Shown here: positions 6,766 to 14,265 of the stretch, one piece after another
How the letters are laid out: every line of letters starts with the position of its first letter
How positions within the stretch are numbered: the stretch's first letter is position 1
Assembly (NCBI GenBank): GCA_036794585.1
Contig: DAIRGH010000025.1
Location: 1-32,932, forward strand
Source of the DNA: WHSW01 sp036794585
GTDB lineage: Bacteria; Actinomycetota; Thermoleophilia; Solirubrobacterales; 70-9
DNA length: 32,932 bases
Direction of reading: 5' to 3'
Made by a program: the position numbers and the translations under genes
The notes under the pieces: generated by a model
Databases searched by the model: none
Seen by the model: only the letters and a program-made list of their open reading frames with translations
Told to the model about the DNA's origin: nothing

Positions 6766-7347
6766 CTAACCGTCGAGCTGGTCAAGCAGCTTCAACGCCG
6801 TCTCCACACCCCGCGCGAGGAGCTGATCGGAGAGGTCGCGGTCCGTTAACGCCCGAGCGAGCTGCAGGGTGCCGATCATCAACCCGAAAATTGTGAGCGC
6901 GTCCGCTCGAGCCGCATCGACATCCGTCGGGTCCAGCCGCGCCGCGATGTCGTCGATGACCCCCATCACCTCGTCGGTGAAGACATCCCTGGTGTCGGGT
7001 GCGCGCCGAGCGATTTCGTCGAGCAGGGCGGCCGATGGGCAGCCGTCGGCGAATTGGTCGCGGTGCTCCGGAGACAGGTAGGCGCGAACGAAGCTCTCAA
7101 TGCCCGCCCGATCTGAGGGCTGGTTGTCAAAGCTCTCGCGTTGGGCGCGCAGCTGGTCGGCGAGGACGTTCGCAACGAGGTCTTCCTTCGACTCGAAGTG
7201 TGCGTAGAAGGCGCCGTTCGTCAGGCCGGCGTCGGACATCACGGTCGCCACGCCTGAGCCGTCGATGCCGTCTTGCTTGAAGCGTCGCCCCGCGACTTCG
7301 AGGATCCGTCGTCGCGTGGCCTGCTTGTGGTCCTCGCTGTAGCGCAT
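6766..7347 (-). CDS. TetR-family transcriptional repressor
   Basis: This 193-residue protein has the N-terminal helix-turn-helix typical of TetR (about residues 12-58). Motifs include ATRRRILEVAGRRFKQDG, the recognition helix in GLTNGAFYAHFESKEDLVA, and a helical ligand-binding C-terminal domain. It is divergent from an alpha/beta hydrolase gene across 108 nt that contain a direct repeat and an inverted repeat (7402-7434). Autorepression and control of the hydrolase by a small ligand is the expected arrangement. The ligand is unknown. Confidence 0.92.
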   Translation of the reverse strand: MRYSEDHKQATRRRILEVAGRRFKQDGIDGSGVATVMSDAGLTNGAFYAHFESKEDLVANVLADQLRAQRESFDNQPSDRAGIESFVRAYLSPEHRDQFADGCPSAALLDEIARRAPDTRDVFTDEVMGVIDDIAARLDPTDVDAARADALTIFGLMIGTLQLARALTDRDLSDQLLARGVETALKLLDQLDG

Positions 7348-7401
7348 CGCTCATTCCCTTTCCAACTACTCCTGGCTGTGTGACCGACCTCTCACCATTG
7401 G

Positions 7402-7434
7402 ATTATGACCGTACGATAGCATTATGACCATAAT
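7402..7434. promoter_or_regulatory. Candidate TetR operators and promoter
   Basis: ATTATGACC is repeated at 7402-7410 and 7421-7429. The second overlaps the inverted repeat ATTAT-GACC-ATAAT (7421-7434). The block is markedly AT-rich against the surroundings and lies 22-54 nt before the hydrolase start. TTGGAT at 7399-7404 is a possible -35 for the plus-strand gene. Confidence 0.5.
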
Positions 7435-7455
7435 TCAATCTAGAAGGAGCATTTC

Positions 7456-8325
7456 ATGACGGTCACGGCAGAACAAGAGACACCGGTGACGGGATCGTCG
7501 ACGTACGCCGACACGCCGACGGAGACCATCGACATCGACGGGACGCGGTTCGCCTACCGGCAGCTCGGCCCCGACACCGGCGTGCCGGTGATCTTCCTGA
7601 ATCACCTGGCCGCGGTTCTCGACAATTGGGACCCGAAGGTGATCGACGGCATTGCGGCGAAGCGTCGGGTGATCGTCTTCGACAACCGAGGCATCGGCGC
7701 ATCCGGAGGCTCCACCCCGGACTCGGTCGAAGCGATGGCGCGCGACGCCATCGCCTTCATCGATGCGCTCGGCCTCGATCAGGTCGATCTCCTTGGCTTC
7801 TCCCTCGGCGGCATGGTCGCGCAGGTGATTGCGCTGGAGGAACCGCAGCTCGTTCGCAAGCTCGTCCTCGCCGGCACGGGTCCAGCCGGGGGCGAGGGTA
7901 TGGACAAGGTCACCCCGATCACCCTCCGGGCGATGGTGAGGGGCGCGGTGACCTTCAAGGATCCGAAGACCTATCTCTTCTTCACCCGGACCTCGAACGG
8001 CCGCACGGCCGCTCGGGAGTTCGTCAAGCGATTGAAGGAGCGCACGGAGGATCGCGACAAGGCGATTTCCCCCATCTCGTTCCGAGCTCAGCTCAAGGCC
8101 ATTCACACTTGGGCAACCCAGCAACCGTCGGACCTGTCGAGCATTCGACAGCCTGTCTTGGTCGCAAACGGCGATCAGGATCGAATGGTGCCGTCCAGCA
8201 ACTCCGTGGGCCTGGCTCGGCGTCTCCCCAACGCCCGCCTCAAGCTCTATCCCGACGCTGGGCACGGCGGTGTCTTCCAATACCACCGGGAGTTCGTCCA
8301 AGAGGTCCAAGGCTTCCTCCGATGA
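7456..8325 (+). CDS. Alpha/beta hydrolase
   Basis: This 289-residue protein has the nucleophile elbow GFSLGG (S116), the acid in NGDQDRMVP (D240 or D242) and the base in DAGHGG (H270). The strand VIVFDNRGIGASGG after strand 4 is typical of esterases, haloperoxidase-like enzymes and lactonases. No signal peptide is visible. The ATG at 7456 has AAGGAG at 7444-7449. It is paired with a divergent TetR repressor, which suggests a substrate-induced detoxification or catabolic enzyme. The C-terminus converges on the nitrilase-like gene with an 88-nt gap in which nothing further is seen. Confidence 0.9.
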   Translation: MTVTAEQETPVTGSSTYADTPTETIDIDGTRFAYRQLGPDTGVPVIFLNHLAAVLDNWDPKVIDGIAAKRRVIVFDNRGIGASGGSTPDSVEAMARDAIAFIDALGLDQVDLLGFSLGGMVAQVIALEEPQLVRKLVLAGTGPAGGEGMDKVTPITLRAMVRGAVTFKDPKTYLFFTRTSNGRTAAREFVKRLKERTEDRDKAISPISFRAQLKAIHTWATQQPSDLSSIRQPVLVANGDQDRMVPSSNSVGLARRLPNARLKLYPDAGHGGVFQYHREFVQEVQGFLR

Positions 8326-8413
8326 CGACGGTCCGCGCGCCCGCGGATGCGGCTCAACAGACGACGCAGCGGTGCCCAGCTCGACGAGATCACCGAGCTA
8401 GTCGACTCGGGCG

Positions 8414-9754
8414 TTAGCCCGACGCACCGACCCGCTCGTGCGCGACGCGCGGGCCGTCGCCCTCGAGAGCGAACACGACGACATCGTCCGGCTCGGAGGC
8501 GTGGCCCACTGCGGCGTGACCTGGCGCGACGGCGATCGCCGTCCCGACGGGCGTGGGGCTGCGGAGGATCTCGGCGATCACCAGGCTGTTGGCCACCACG
8601 ACGCTCGAGCCGATGGCGTCGGTGTAGACCTCGGCCCGCGCGCGCTCCCAGCGCCGGTCCTTGGTCGGCCGAGCGAACACCGGCACCAGGAGCAGCGACA
8701 CCCCGTGGGCGTGAAGGGCCGCGGAGAACGCGTGCAACCGAGCCAGGTCCTCGCACACCAGGATCGCCATCCGGGCGCCGCCCGCTTCGACCACGCAGAC
8801 TCGCTCGCCGCGGCGCAGGTCCTCGTCGATCGGGGCGCTCAGGCGATCGGCCAGCCCCCAAAGCTCCAGGTCCTCCTGCGAGAAGTTGAATGGGTGGACC
8901 TTGCGCTGACGGACGAGCACCTCGCCCGTGCGCGCGTCGAGCAGCACCGCTTCGTTGGCCGGCGGTGAGGAGCCCTCAACGTTGCCGCTGCCAGCCACCA
9001 CGAGGCGCAGCCGGCTCGCCCCCGCGCCCTCGCGGTCTGCAAGCGCGACCTGCCAGCGCTCGAGCAGCGCACGGGATAGGCAGAGCTCGGGTGCGACGCC
9101 AATCGCCACGCCGTGCTCGTCCCAGGCTGCGATCACCTTCTCGACCCGCGCCTGCGTGGGCTCCCGGTCGGCGGGATGGATCCGGTAGAAGCGCATCCCG
9201 GAACGCTCCTCGACCTCCCATTCCAGCTCGTCGGGCTCGCGGATCATCGGGGCGGTGGCGACGCGGAGGCCGGCCTCGCGCTCCGGCCGGGTCAGGCGGG
9301 AGCGGGCCGGCAGGGCAGCGTGATCGCAGGCATCCCAGGCGCCTGCGTTGACCCGCACCACCGATCCGAACGCGTCGGTCAGGTCCTCGGGCAGTTGGCC
9401 GCGGCGGCCCGGGCGGGCGACGCGGGGCAGGAGGGCGCCGGGAAGGGCGCCGGAGTCGAAACGGCCCGACTCCGCGTAGCGGAGCGCGTACTCGGTCAGG
9501 GCGGGCGGGGCGGCCGCGCCGAGCAGCGGGTTTGCGTGGGCGAGGGCGGCGTCGAGGCCGAGCAGGACGGCGAAGGACTCACGCCCGCCCTCGGGGGGAC
9601 TATCGGGCTCACCGTCGAGGGCCGCCTGCTCGACTGAAGCGGCGGTGGCCGCGACCTGCGGATCTCGCATCCACGCTTCGCCCTCGGCGTGGAACTCGGC
9701 GGGGTCGAGCCGATCGAACAGCTCGCAGAAGAGATCGGCGTAGTCTCTGATCAC
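8414..9754 (-). CDS. Nitrilase-superfamily (carbon-nitrogen hydrolase) protein
   Basis: This 446-residue protein has the Glu-Lys-Cys triad of the superfamily in order and context: E223 in IGVAPELCLS, K285 in VRQRKVHPFN, and C334 in ILVCEDLA. The C-N hydrolase domain therefore fills about residues 165-440. It is preceded by about 160 residues that resemble no domain I know. The substrate is unknown, and the protein is longer than stand-alone amidases (about 260-330). The start is a GTG at 9754 with no ribosome-binding site, located inside a 40-nt divergent promoter, so the transcript may be leaderless. Its regulator partner is the winged-helix-TetR fusion. Confidence 0.8.
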   Translation of the reverse strand: MIRDYADLFCELFDRLDPAEFHAEGEAWMRDPQVAATAASVEQAALDGEPDSPPEGGRESFAVLLGLDAALAHANPLLGAAAPPALTEYALRYAESGRFDSGALPGALLPRVARPGRRGQLPEDLTDAFGSVVRVNAGAWDACDHAALPARSRLTRPEREAGLRVATAPMIREPDELEWEVEERSGMRFYRIHPADREPTQARVEKVIAAWDEHGVAIGVAPELCLSRALLERWQVALADREGAGASRLRLVVAGSGNVEGSSPPANEAVLLDARTGEVLVRQRKVHPFNFSQEDLELWGLADRLSAPIDEDLRRGERVCVVEAGGARMAILVCEDLARLHAFSAALHAHGVSLLLVPVFARPTKDRRWERARAEVYTDAIGSSVVVANSLVIAEILRSPTPVGTAIAVAPGHAAVGHASEPDDVVVFALEGDGPRVAHERVGASG

Positions 9755-9756
9755 AC

Positions 9757-9779
9757 TTGACAGATACTTGACAACAAGT
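9757..9779. promoter_or_regulatory. Divergent promoter with repeated TTGACA and a palindrome
   Basis: ACTTGACA occurs twice, containing TTGACA at 9757-9762 and 9768-9773. The second copy is half of the palindrome ACTTG-ACAA-CAAGT (9766-9779). The 40-nt gap between the two start codons is filled by this element, so a protein bound here would affect both genes. Confidence 0.6.
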
Positions 9780-9794
9780 TGCTAGGATGTGGGC

Positions 9795-10946
9795 ATGGCC
9801 ACGCCCACCGTAGCCCAGTCCCGGGTACCCGCCCTGCTCTCCCGGATCGCGAGCCTCGGGGCGGAACCGGCCCGCTTGGAGGCCGTGGCACTCGGGCTGG
9901 TCGACGCGCTGCTCGAGGGCGACGGCGAGACCCTGGCTGCCGCCCTGGACGCGCTCCGCGACGCCCGCGCGCGGGCCGACGGCGATCGCGAGCTGGTGGG
10001 GTGGCTGGATGCGGCCATCGCCTTCGCGCACTGGGGACTCGAGCGCGTCCCATCACGCGCCGCCGTGGCCCAGGGAACGCAGGCCCACGACTTCCTGCGC
10101 GTCCTCGCCGGCTCGCCGCAGCTGGGAAGCGCAGAGCTGCGCCGCTTGCTCGAGACCGACGAGACCCAGGTGAGCCGGACCGGCCGCCGGCTGCTCGAGA
10201 GCGGTCTCGTCTCACGGCGCAAGGTCGGCCGCCAGGTGTTCTGGCAGCTGACCCCGCGCGGGCAGGATGCGCTCGAGGAGGCGCCCGCACCGAAGCGATC
10301 ACGTAACTCGGATTTCTGGCAGCAGGCTCTCCGGCGCGGCTTCGAGGCGGCGTACGGCGACGAGCCGGGCGAGCCCCGCGAGGTCGATCCCACCCGCGAG
10401 CGAATTGTCGAGACCGCGCTCGAGCTGCACGGCACCCGAGGCATCCAGGCCACAACCTGGCAGGAGATCGCCGACACGGCTGGCGTCCCGATACAGACCA
10501 TGGAGGCGCTGTTTCCCACGCAGGACGATCTCGCCAGAAGCTGCGGCGAGCACTTCATGGAGAGCCTGCGGCTGCCGCCTCCCGACTTGGCGCCTCAAGT
10601 CTTCGCCGGCACCTCGTCGGAGAGCGAGCGGGTCCGCCGCCTCGTGAAGACGTTCTTCGGCGCCTACGAGCGCGAGGCGGAAGGCATCACGGTTGGGCGC
10701 CGCGAGCGCAAGGATGTTCCCGTGGTGGATGAGGCGCAGGAAGAGCTCGACAACTCGCTCGACGCCCTTGTCGTCGAGGCGCTACGCCCGCAGCACCCGG
10801 ACGGCTCCTCGGTCGCGTCGCTGAGAGCGCTCACCGACCTCGAGGTGTGGCGCACCCTGCGTGATCAGGGGGCGACGCCCGAGGCGGCGGTGGAGCAGGC
10901 AAGCGCAGCGGTCGAGCGCTGGCTCGAGACACAGCCGACGCGCTGA
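9795..10946 (+). CDS. Regulator fusing a winged helix (MarR/ArsR-like) to a TetR domain
   Basis: This 383-residue protein has two DNA-binding domains. Residues 1-95 are helical and unassigned. Residues about 97-160 read as a winged helix: HDFLRVLAGSPQLGS, then LLETDETQVSRTGRRL, then the wing LVSRRKVGRQVFWQLTPRG. Residues about 199-250 are a TetR helix-turn-helix (RERIVETALELHGTRGIQ, IADTAGVPIQTMEALF), followed by a helical C-terminal domain to 383. The ATG at 9795 is preferred over the GTG six nucleotides upstream because AGGA lies 8-9 nt before it. It is divergent from the nitrilase-like gene and probably controls it and itself. A two-headed repressor of this order is uncommon. Confidence 0.8.
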   Translation: MATPTVAQSRVPALLSRIASLGAEPARLEAVALGLVDALLEGDGETLAAALDALRDARARADGDRELVGWLDAAIAFAHWGLERVPSRAAVAQGTQAHDFLRVLAGSPQLGSAELRRLLETDETQVSRTGRRLLESGLVSRRKVGRQVFWQLTPRGQDALEEAPAPKRSRNSDFWQQALRRGFEAAYGDEPGEPREVDPTRERIVETALELHGTRGIQATTWQEIADTAGVPIQTMEALFPTQDDLARSCGEHFMESLRLPPPDLAPQVFAGTSSESERVRRLVKTFFGAYEREAEGITVGRRERKDVPVVDEAQEELDNSLDALVVEALRPQHPDGSSVASLRALTDLEVWRTLRDQGATPEAAVEQASAAVERWLETQPTR

Positions 10947-10954
10947 GAGACCGG

Positions 10955-10976
10955 ACAGCTGCTCGTAACGAGCTGT
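10955..10976. terminator. Hairpin between convergent genes
   Basis: ACAGCT (10955-10960) pairs with AGCTGT (10971-10976); the alternative fold GCTCGT-A-ACGAGC (10961-10973) overlaps it. It sits between the stops of the fusion regulator and the MarR gene and could act on both strands. There is no T-tract. Confidence 0.35.
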
Positions 10977-10983
10977 GGGCTGC

Positions 10984-11478
10984 TCAAGCGGGCTCGGAGC
11001 GCAACAGGAGCTGCTTGAGACCCGCGGCGACTGAGTCGCGCTGACGCGAGCTGAGCGGCTCGAGGAAGGCCTCGTCGGCGGCGAGCACCGCGTGCAGCGA
11101 CTGCTCGGCGAGGCTTTCGCCATGCTCTGTGAGCTGAACGAGCACCCCGCGGCGATCGCCCGGGTCGGGTCCTCGTTCTATGAGTCCGGCGCGCTGGAGC
11201 CGGTCGAGGCGCGAGGTCATCGCCCCAGAGGTGATCAGCGACGATCGGGCGAGATCCCTGGGGTTCGTGCCCTCGGCGTCGCCGCGCCGGCGAAGGGTGT
11301 TCAGGACGTCGAAGTCGCCGAAGCTCAGCCCAAAGGGCTGCAGGGCGGCGGCGATCGCTCGCTCGAGGTGGGCGGCGCAAAGCAGGAGACGCCCGACGAC
11401 CTCGAGCGGGCTGGCGTCCAGCGCCGGGTCACGCTCGGCCCACGCCTGAATCATGCGGTCGATCGGATCGGTCGGCAT
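10984..11478 (-). CDS. MarR-family transcriptional regulator
   Basis: This 164-residue protein has a dimerisation N-terminus (LEVVGRLLLCAAHLERAI), a winged helix at NPRDLARSSLITSGAMTSRL, and the wing GLIERGPDPGDRRGVLVQLT. It is divergent from an FAD-linked oxidoreductase, and the 96-nt spacer carries two palindromes plus a good -35/-10 pair. Control of the oxidoreductase is therefore likely, with a phenolic or similar ligand possible but unproven. Confidence 0.92.
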   Translation of the reverse strand: MPTDPIDRMIQAWAERDPALDASPLEVVGRLLLCAAHLERAIAAALQPFGLSFGDFDVLNTLRRRGDAEGTNPRDLARSSLITSGAMTSRLDRLQRAGLIERGPDPGDRRGVLVQLTEHGESLAEQSLHAVLAADEAFLEPLSSRQRDSVAAGLKQLLLRSEPA

Positions 11479-11492
11479 ATCTGGAAAGAGTA

Positions 11493-11531
11493 GCTTGACA
11501 TTAAGCGAAAGTCCAGTATCTTGGTCTCAAG
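11493..11531 (+). promoter_or_regulatory. Promoter with MarR-type palindromes for the FAD oxidoreductase
   Basis: The -35 is TTGACA (11495-11500) and the -10 is TATCTT (11517-11522), with a 16-nt spacing. GCTT-GACATT-AAGC (11493-11506) covers the -35, and CTTG-GTCT-CAAG (11520-11531) covers the end of the -10. Two operator-like sites on a promoter beside a divergent MarR gene is a strong sign of repression. Confidence 0.65.
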
Positions 11532-11574
11532 TAACTTTACGTCAGGCTATATGCCACGAGCGAAAGGACACGCG

Positions 11575-12996
11575 ATGACCACCCAGACCGCACCGCCCAC
11601 ACTCCACTCGGACCTCCCCGAGGTCCTGACCGGTGCCGTCGTCCGTCCCGGCGACCCGGGCTGGGACGAGGCCCGATCTGGCTTCAATCTCCTGGCCGAT
11701 CAGCATCCCGAGGCGGTTGCATTTCCGCTCGACGCGCCAGACGTGGCCGCGGCCGTGAGCTACGCCCGCCGTGCGGGGTTGCGCGTGGCTCCTCAGGCGA
11801 CCGGTCACAACCAGGATCCGCTCGGCGACCTGGACGGCACTCTGCTCGTAAACGTGAGCGGGCTGCAAGAGGTCCGCGTCGACCCAGGCGCCCGGCAGGT
11901 CCGAGTCGGCGCCGGCGTCAAGTGGGAGCGGGTCGCGCCGCGACTCTCCGCCCACGGACTCGCCGGTCTGCACGGCTCGTCGCCAGATGTTGGGATCGCC
12001 GGTTACTCGCTCGGCGGCGGGATGGGTTGGCTGGCCCGCAAGCACGGCCTGCAGACGAACGCCGTCACCGCGCTCGAGCTCGTCACCGCCGACGGAAGCT
12101 TCCTCCGCGTGGACGCCGAGAATCACCCGGACCTCTTCTGGGCGCTCCGCGGCGGCGGCGGCAACTTCGGCGTCGTCACCGCGATCGAGTTTCGCGTCGT
12201 CGAGGTTGAGGAGCTCTACGCAGGGGCGTTCTTCTTCCCGTTCGAGCGCGCATCCGAGGTGCTGCACACCTGGAGCGCGATACAAGGCGGCTTTCCCGAC
12301 GAGCTGATGTCGTGGGCGTCGCTGCTTCACTTCCCGCCGATCCCCGACATTCCCGCGTTCGCACGCGGCCGGTCGTTCGCGGTCGTCATGGCGGCATTCC
12401 TCGGCAGCGAGGCAGAGGGGCGGTCGCTGCTGACGTCGCTTCGGGGCCTCGGACCGGTGCGGGATACATTCGCATCGGTGCCTCCGGTGGTGCTCGGGGA
12501 TCTGGCGATGGACCCGCTCGACCCCCTTCCCGCTCACAGCGGCCACGCCCTGATCGACGGGCTGCCTGGGAAGGCGATCGACGCGATCCTCGCGGCCGTC
12601 GGTCCCGGCTCGGGCCGCGGCGAGACGCTGACGATGCTGCAGTTCCGCATGATGGGCGGAGCGCTCGCTCGCAAGGCGCCCGGCGCCGGCGCCCGGGCGA
12701 CGCTGCCCGGCGCGCTCAGCATGTACACGGTCGGCGTCGTTCCCGACGAGGCATCCGAAGCCAAGGTGCGCGCGGCGGTCGCCGACGTCGAGGCCGCGTT
12801 GGAGCCGCATCGCGCTGGCCACTACCCGAACTTCGTCGAGAAGCCGGCGGACGCGAGCGCGTTCTTTGAACCCGAGACGTGGCGGCGGCTGCGCGAGGTG
12901 AAGGCGCTCTATGACCCCGATGACCTGTTCAGGGGAAACCATCATGTCCCGCCCGCCGATCGGGCGCCGGCCGAGCCCGAGCTCGTCGTGTTCTGA
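11575..12996 (+). CDS. FAD-binding oxidoreductase (BBE-like, PCMH-type)
   Basis: This 473-residue protein has an N-terminal FAD-binding_4 domain: PLDAPDVAAAVSYARRAGLR, ATGHNQDP with H78 as the likely covalent FAD ligand, and GIAGYSLGGGMGWLARKHGL. A berberine-bridge-enzyme C-terminus (WRRLREVKALYDPDDLFRGN) completes it. In bicovalent family members a Cys stands in G-x-C-P-x-V-G; here the sequence is GSSPDVG (S136), so only the 8-alpha-His link is expected. Such enzymes oxidise sugars, alkaloids or polyketide phenols. No signal peptide is seen. The ATG at 11575 has AAAGGA six nucleotides before it; upstream TTG/ATG starts (11521, 11551) overlap the promoter. Confidence 0.9.
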   Translation: MTTQTAPPTLHSDLPEVLTGAVVRPGDPGWDEARSGFNLLADQHPEAVAFPLDAPDVAAAVSYARRAGLRVAPQATGHNQDPLGDLDGTLLVNVSGLQEVRVDPGARQVRVGAGVKWERVAPRLSAHGLAGLHGSSPDVGIAGYSLGGGMGWLARKHGLQTNAVTALELVTADGSFLRVDAENHPDLFWALRGGGGNFGVVTAIEFRVVEVEELYAGAFFFPFERASEVLHTWSAIQGGFPDELMSWASLLHFPPIPDIPAFARGRSFAVVMAAFLGSEAEGRSLLTSLRGLGPVRDTFASVPPVVLGDLAMDPLDPLPAHSGHALIDGLPGKAIDAILAAVGPGSGRGETLTMLQFRMMGGALARKAPGAGARATLPGALSMYTVGVVPDEASEAKVRAAVADVEAALEPHRAGHYPNFVEKPADASAFFEPETWRRLREVKALYDPDDLFRGNHHVPPADRAPAEPELVVF

Positions 12997-13040
12997 GGGC
13001 GAGCAGGACCCGCAGCAACGGTGACCCGCGATGCGCCTCG

Positions 13041-13166
13041 ATGCTGACGATCGAAGCGCGACCAGCCGGCGTTTGGGATCCGGATCGCGCCGAGCGCGCG
13101 GTCCGGGTCTCGCGGGAGCTCGCGCCTGCGAGCGAAACCACGAAACCGGCAGCGGCCGATGTTTGA
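13041..13166 (+). CDS. Small ORF of 41 residues overlapping the deaminase start
   Basis: The translation begins MLTIEARPAGVWDPDRAERA and ends KPAAADV; no family is recognised. Its TGA (13164-13166) overlaps the TTG proposed as the deaminase start (13163-13165), the typical geometry of translational coupling. There is no strong ribosome-binding site. It may be a real leader peptide or the remnant of a longer gene. Confidence 0.3.
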   Translation: MLTIEARPAGVWDPDRAERAVRVSRELAPASETTKPAAADV

Positions 13167-13669
13167 CGCAGGCGCGAGGTGGCAGTCGGTCGCGGTGGAC
13201 AGCTGCCGAGCACGAGCGTCACATGCGGCTTGCGGTAGCGGTTGCCCGGGATGCCGCGCGGAAGGGCGGCGCTGCGATCGGTGCAGTCATCGTCGATCGA
13301 GAGGGCGAAGTGGTCGCTGAGGGCCACAGCCTGGTTGGCCCTGACCACGATCCGACCTCCCACGCCGAGATCAATGCGATCCGGATGGCGGCAAAGAAGC
13401 TGGGACGATTTCATCTTCCGGACTGCACCCTGTACTCGACCTGGGAGCCATGCTCGATGTGCCTCGGCGCCTGCGCGTGGGCTGGCCTTGGCGAGGTTGT
13501 CTTCGGCGCCGACGGGTCGGTAGCTCCGCTCGAGTACTTCGACCAGGTCGATTACTCCGCGCTCCGGGCAAGCCGCAACGCGCGCCGTGATGGAGACCGC
13601 CGGCCATTGATGGTCCAGGGACGGGTGCTCTTCGATGAGACCGCACAACTGCTCGTAACGCGCACTTGA
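13163..13669 (+). CDS. Nucleoside/cytidine-type deaminase (CDA fold)
   Basis: This zinc-dependent deaminase has H-A-E (H67 and E69 counted from TTG 13163) in PTSHAEINAI and P-C-x-x-C (C97, C100) in TWEPCSMCLGACAWAG. This is the arrangement of guanine, adenosine-type and other small nucleobase deaminases. GAAIGAVIVDREGEVVAEGH forms the preceding strands. The start is uncertain. An ATG at 13223 would cut into the first helix (EHERHMRLAVAVA), whereas TTG 13163 keeps it and overlaps the stop of a small ORF, giving 168 residues. The open frame reaches back to 13031 but that part is not family-like. The base acted on cannot be read from the sequence. Confidence 0.82.
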   Translation: MTQARGGSRSRWTAAEHERHMRLAVAVARDAARKGGAAIGAVIVDREGEVVAEGHSLVGPDHDPTSHAEINAIRMAAKKLGRFHLPDCTLYSTWEPCSMCLGACAWAGLGEVVFGADGSVAPLEYFDQVDYSALRASRNARRDGDRRPLMVQGRVLFDETAQLLVTRT

Positions 13670-13714
13670 CCCACGAACAGAGACCAAGAGACAAAACGAA
13701 CAGAGGAGGACCAG

Positions 13715-14140
13715 ATGGCCGAGTTCCCCGCACCCAGTGAAGGCATCCTGCTCACCCACTTCATCGTCTCCGACGACGTCGAGCGCTCGCGCCGCTTCTA
13801 CACCGAGGTGCTTGGCGGCGAGACCATCGCGGCCGGTGAGCCGTCGTTCGTCGCGCTCGCCAACAGCTGGATCATCATCAACGTCGGCGGCGGGCCCACC
13901 GAGGACAAGCCGACGGTGACGCTCGAGACACCCCCCGACCCGGACCGGACGAGCAGCTTTCTCAACATCCGCGTAGCGGACATCCAGGCGATCTACGCCG
14001 ACTGGAGCGCGCGCGGGGCCGAGTTCCTTACGCCGCCACAGGATCGCGGCGGCGAGATCCGCTGCTACATCCGCGATCCGGACGGCCATCTGATCGAGGT
14101 CGGCCAGACCAGCCCCTCGTTTCTGGAGCAGATTGGCTAG
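13715..14140 (+). CDS. VOC-family protein (third VOC gene)
   Basis: This 141-residue single-module VOC protein has LLTHFIVSDDVERSRRFYTE, an internal FLNIRVADIQAIYADWSARG and the C-terminal IRDPDGHLIEVGQTS. The His and Glu metal positions are present in the first and last motifs. It resembles the bleomycin-resistance/glyoxalase type; the ligand is unknown. A strong ribosome-binding site (GAGGAGG, 13703-13709) precedes the ATG. It is not a close copy of the duplicated pair at 3847 and 16241, but like them it abuts a tRNA-acceptor stub plus terminator, 24 nt after its stop. Confidence 0.88.
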   Translation: MAEFPAPSEGILLTHFIVSDDVERSRRFYTEVLGGETIAAGEPSFVALANSWIIINVGGGPTEDKPTVTLETPPDPDRTSSFLNIRVADIQAIYADWSARGAEFLTPPQDRGGEIRCYIRDPDGHLIEVGQTSPSFLEQIG

Positions 14141-14163
14141 GAGCGGGCTGTCCGCGACGCGCT

Positions 14164-14174
14164 CCCCCCGCTAT
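14164..14174 (+). repeat. tRNA acceptor stub (relic 3)
   Basis: CCCCCCGCTAT matches the last 10 nt of relics 2 and 4 plus the T that follows them. As in those, a terminator starts within 10 nt. It is too short to prove tRNA origin alone; the shared architecture is the argument. Confidence 0.45.
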
Positions 14175-14180
14175 TGAAGG

Positions 14181-14210
14181 AAAGGCCCGCGAATGCGGGC
14201 CTTTCGCGTT
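14181..14210 (+). terminator. Strong terminator after the third VOC gene
   Basis: Perfect 10-bp stem AAAGGCCCGC / GCGGGCCTTT (14181-14190 with 14195-14204), loop GAAT, ending in T residues with CGCGTT after. Confidence 0.85.
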
Positions 14211-14265
14211 CCTGGCGGGTTCCCGCCTCGGAGTTCGTCGTCCCCGAGCATCGCGCCCACCGTCT

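Noticed and set aside
12929..14089. 386-residue minus-strand ORF covering the deaminase and third VOC gene
   Set aside because: Both plus-strand genes have clear catalytic motifs; the minus frame has none.
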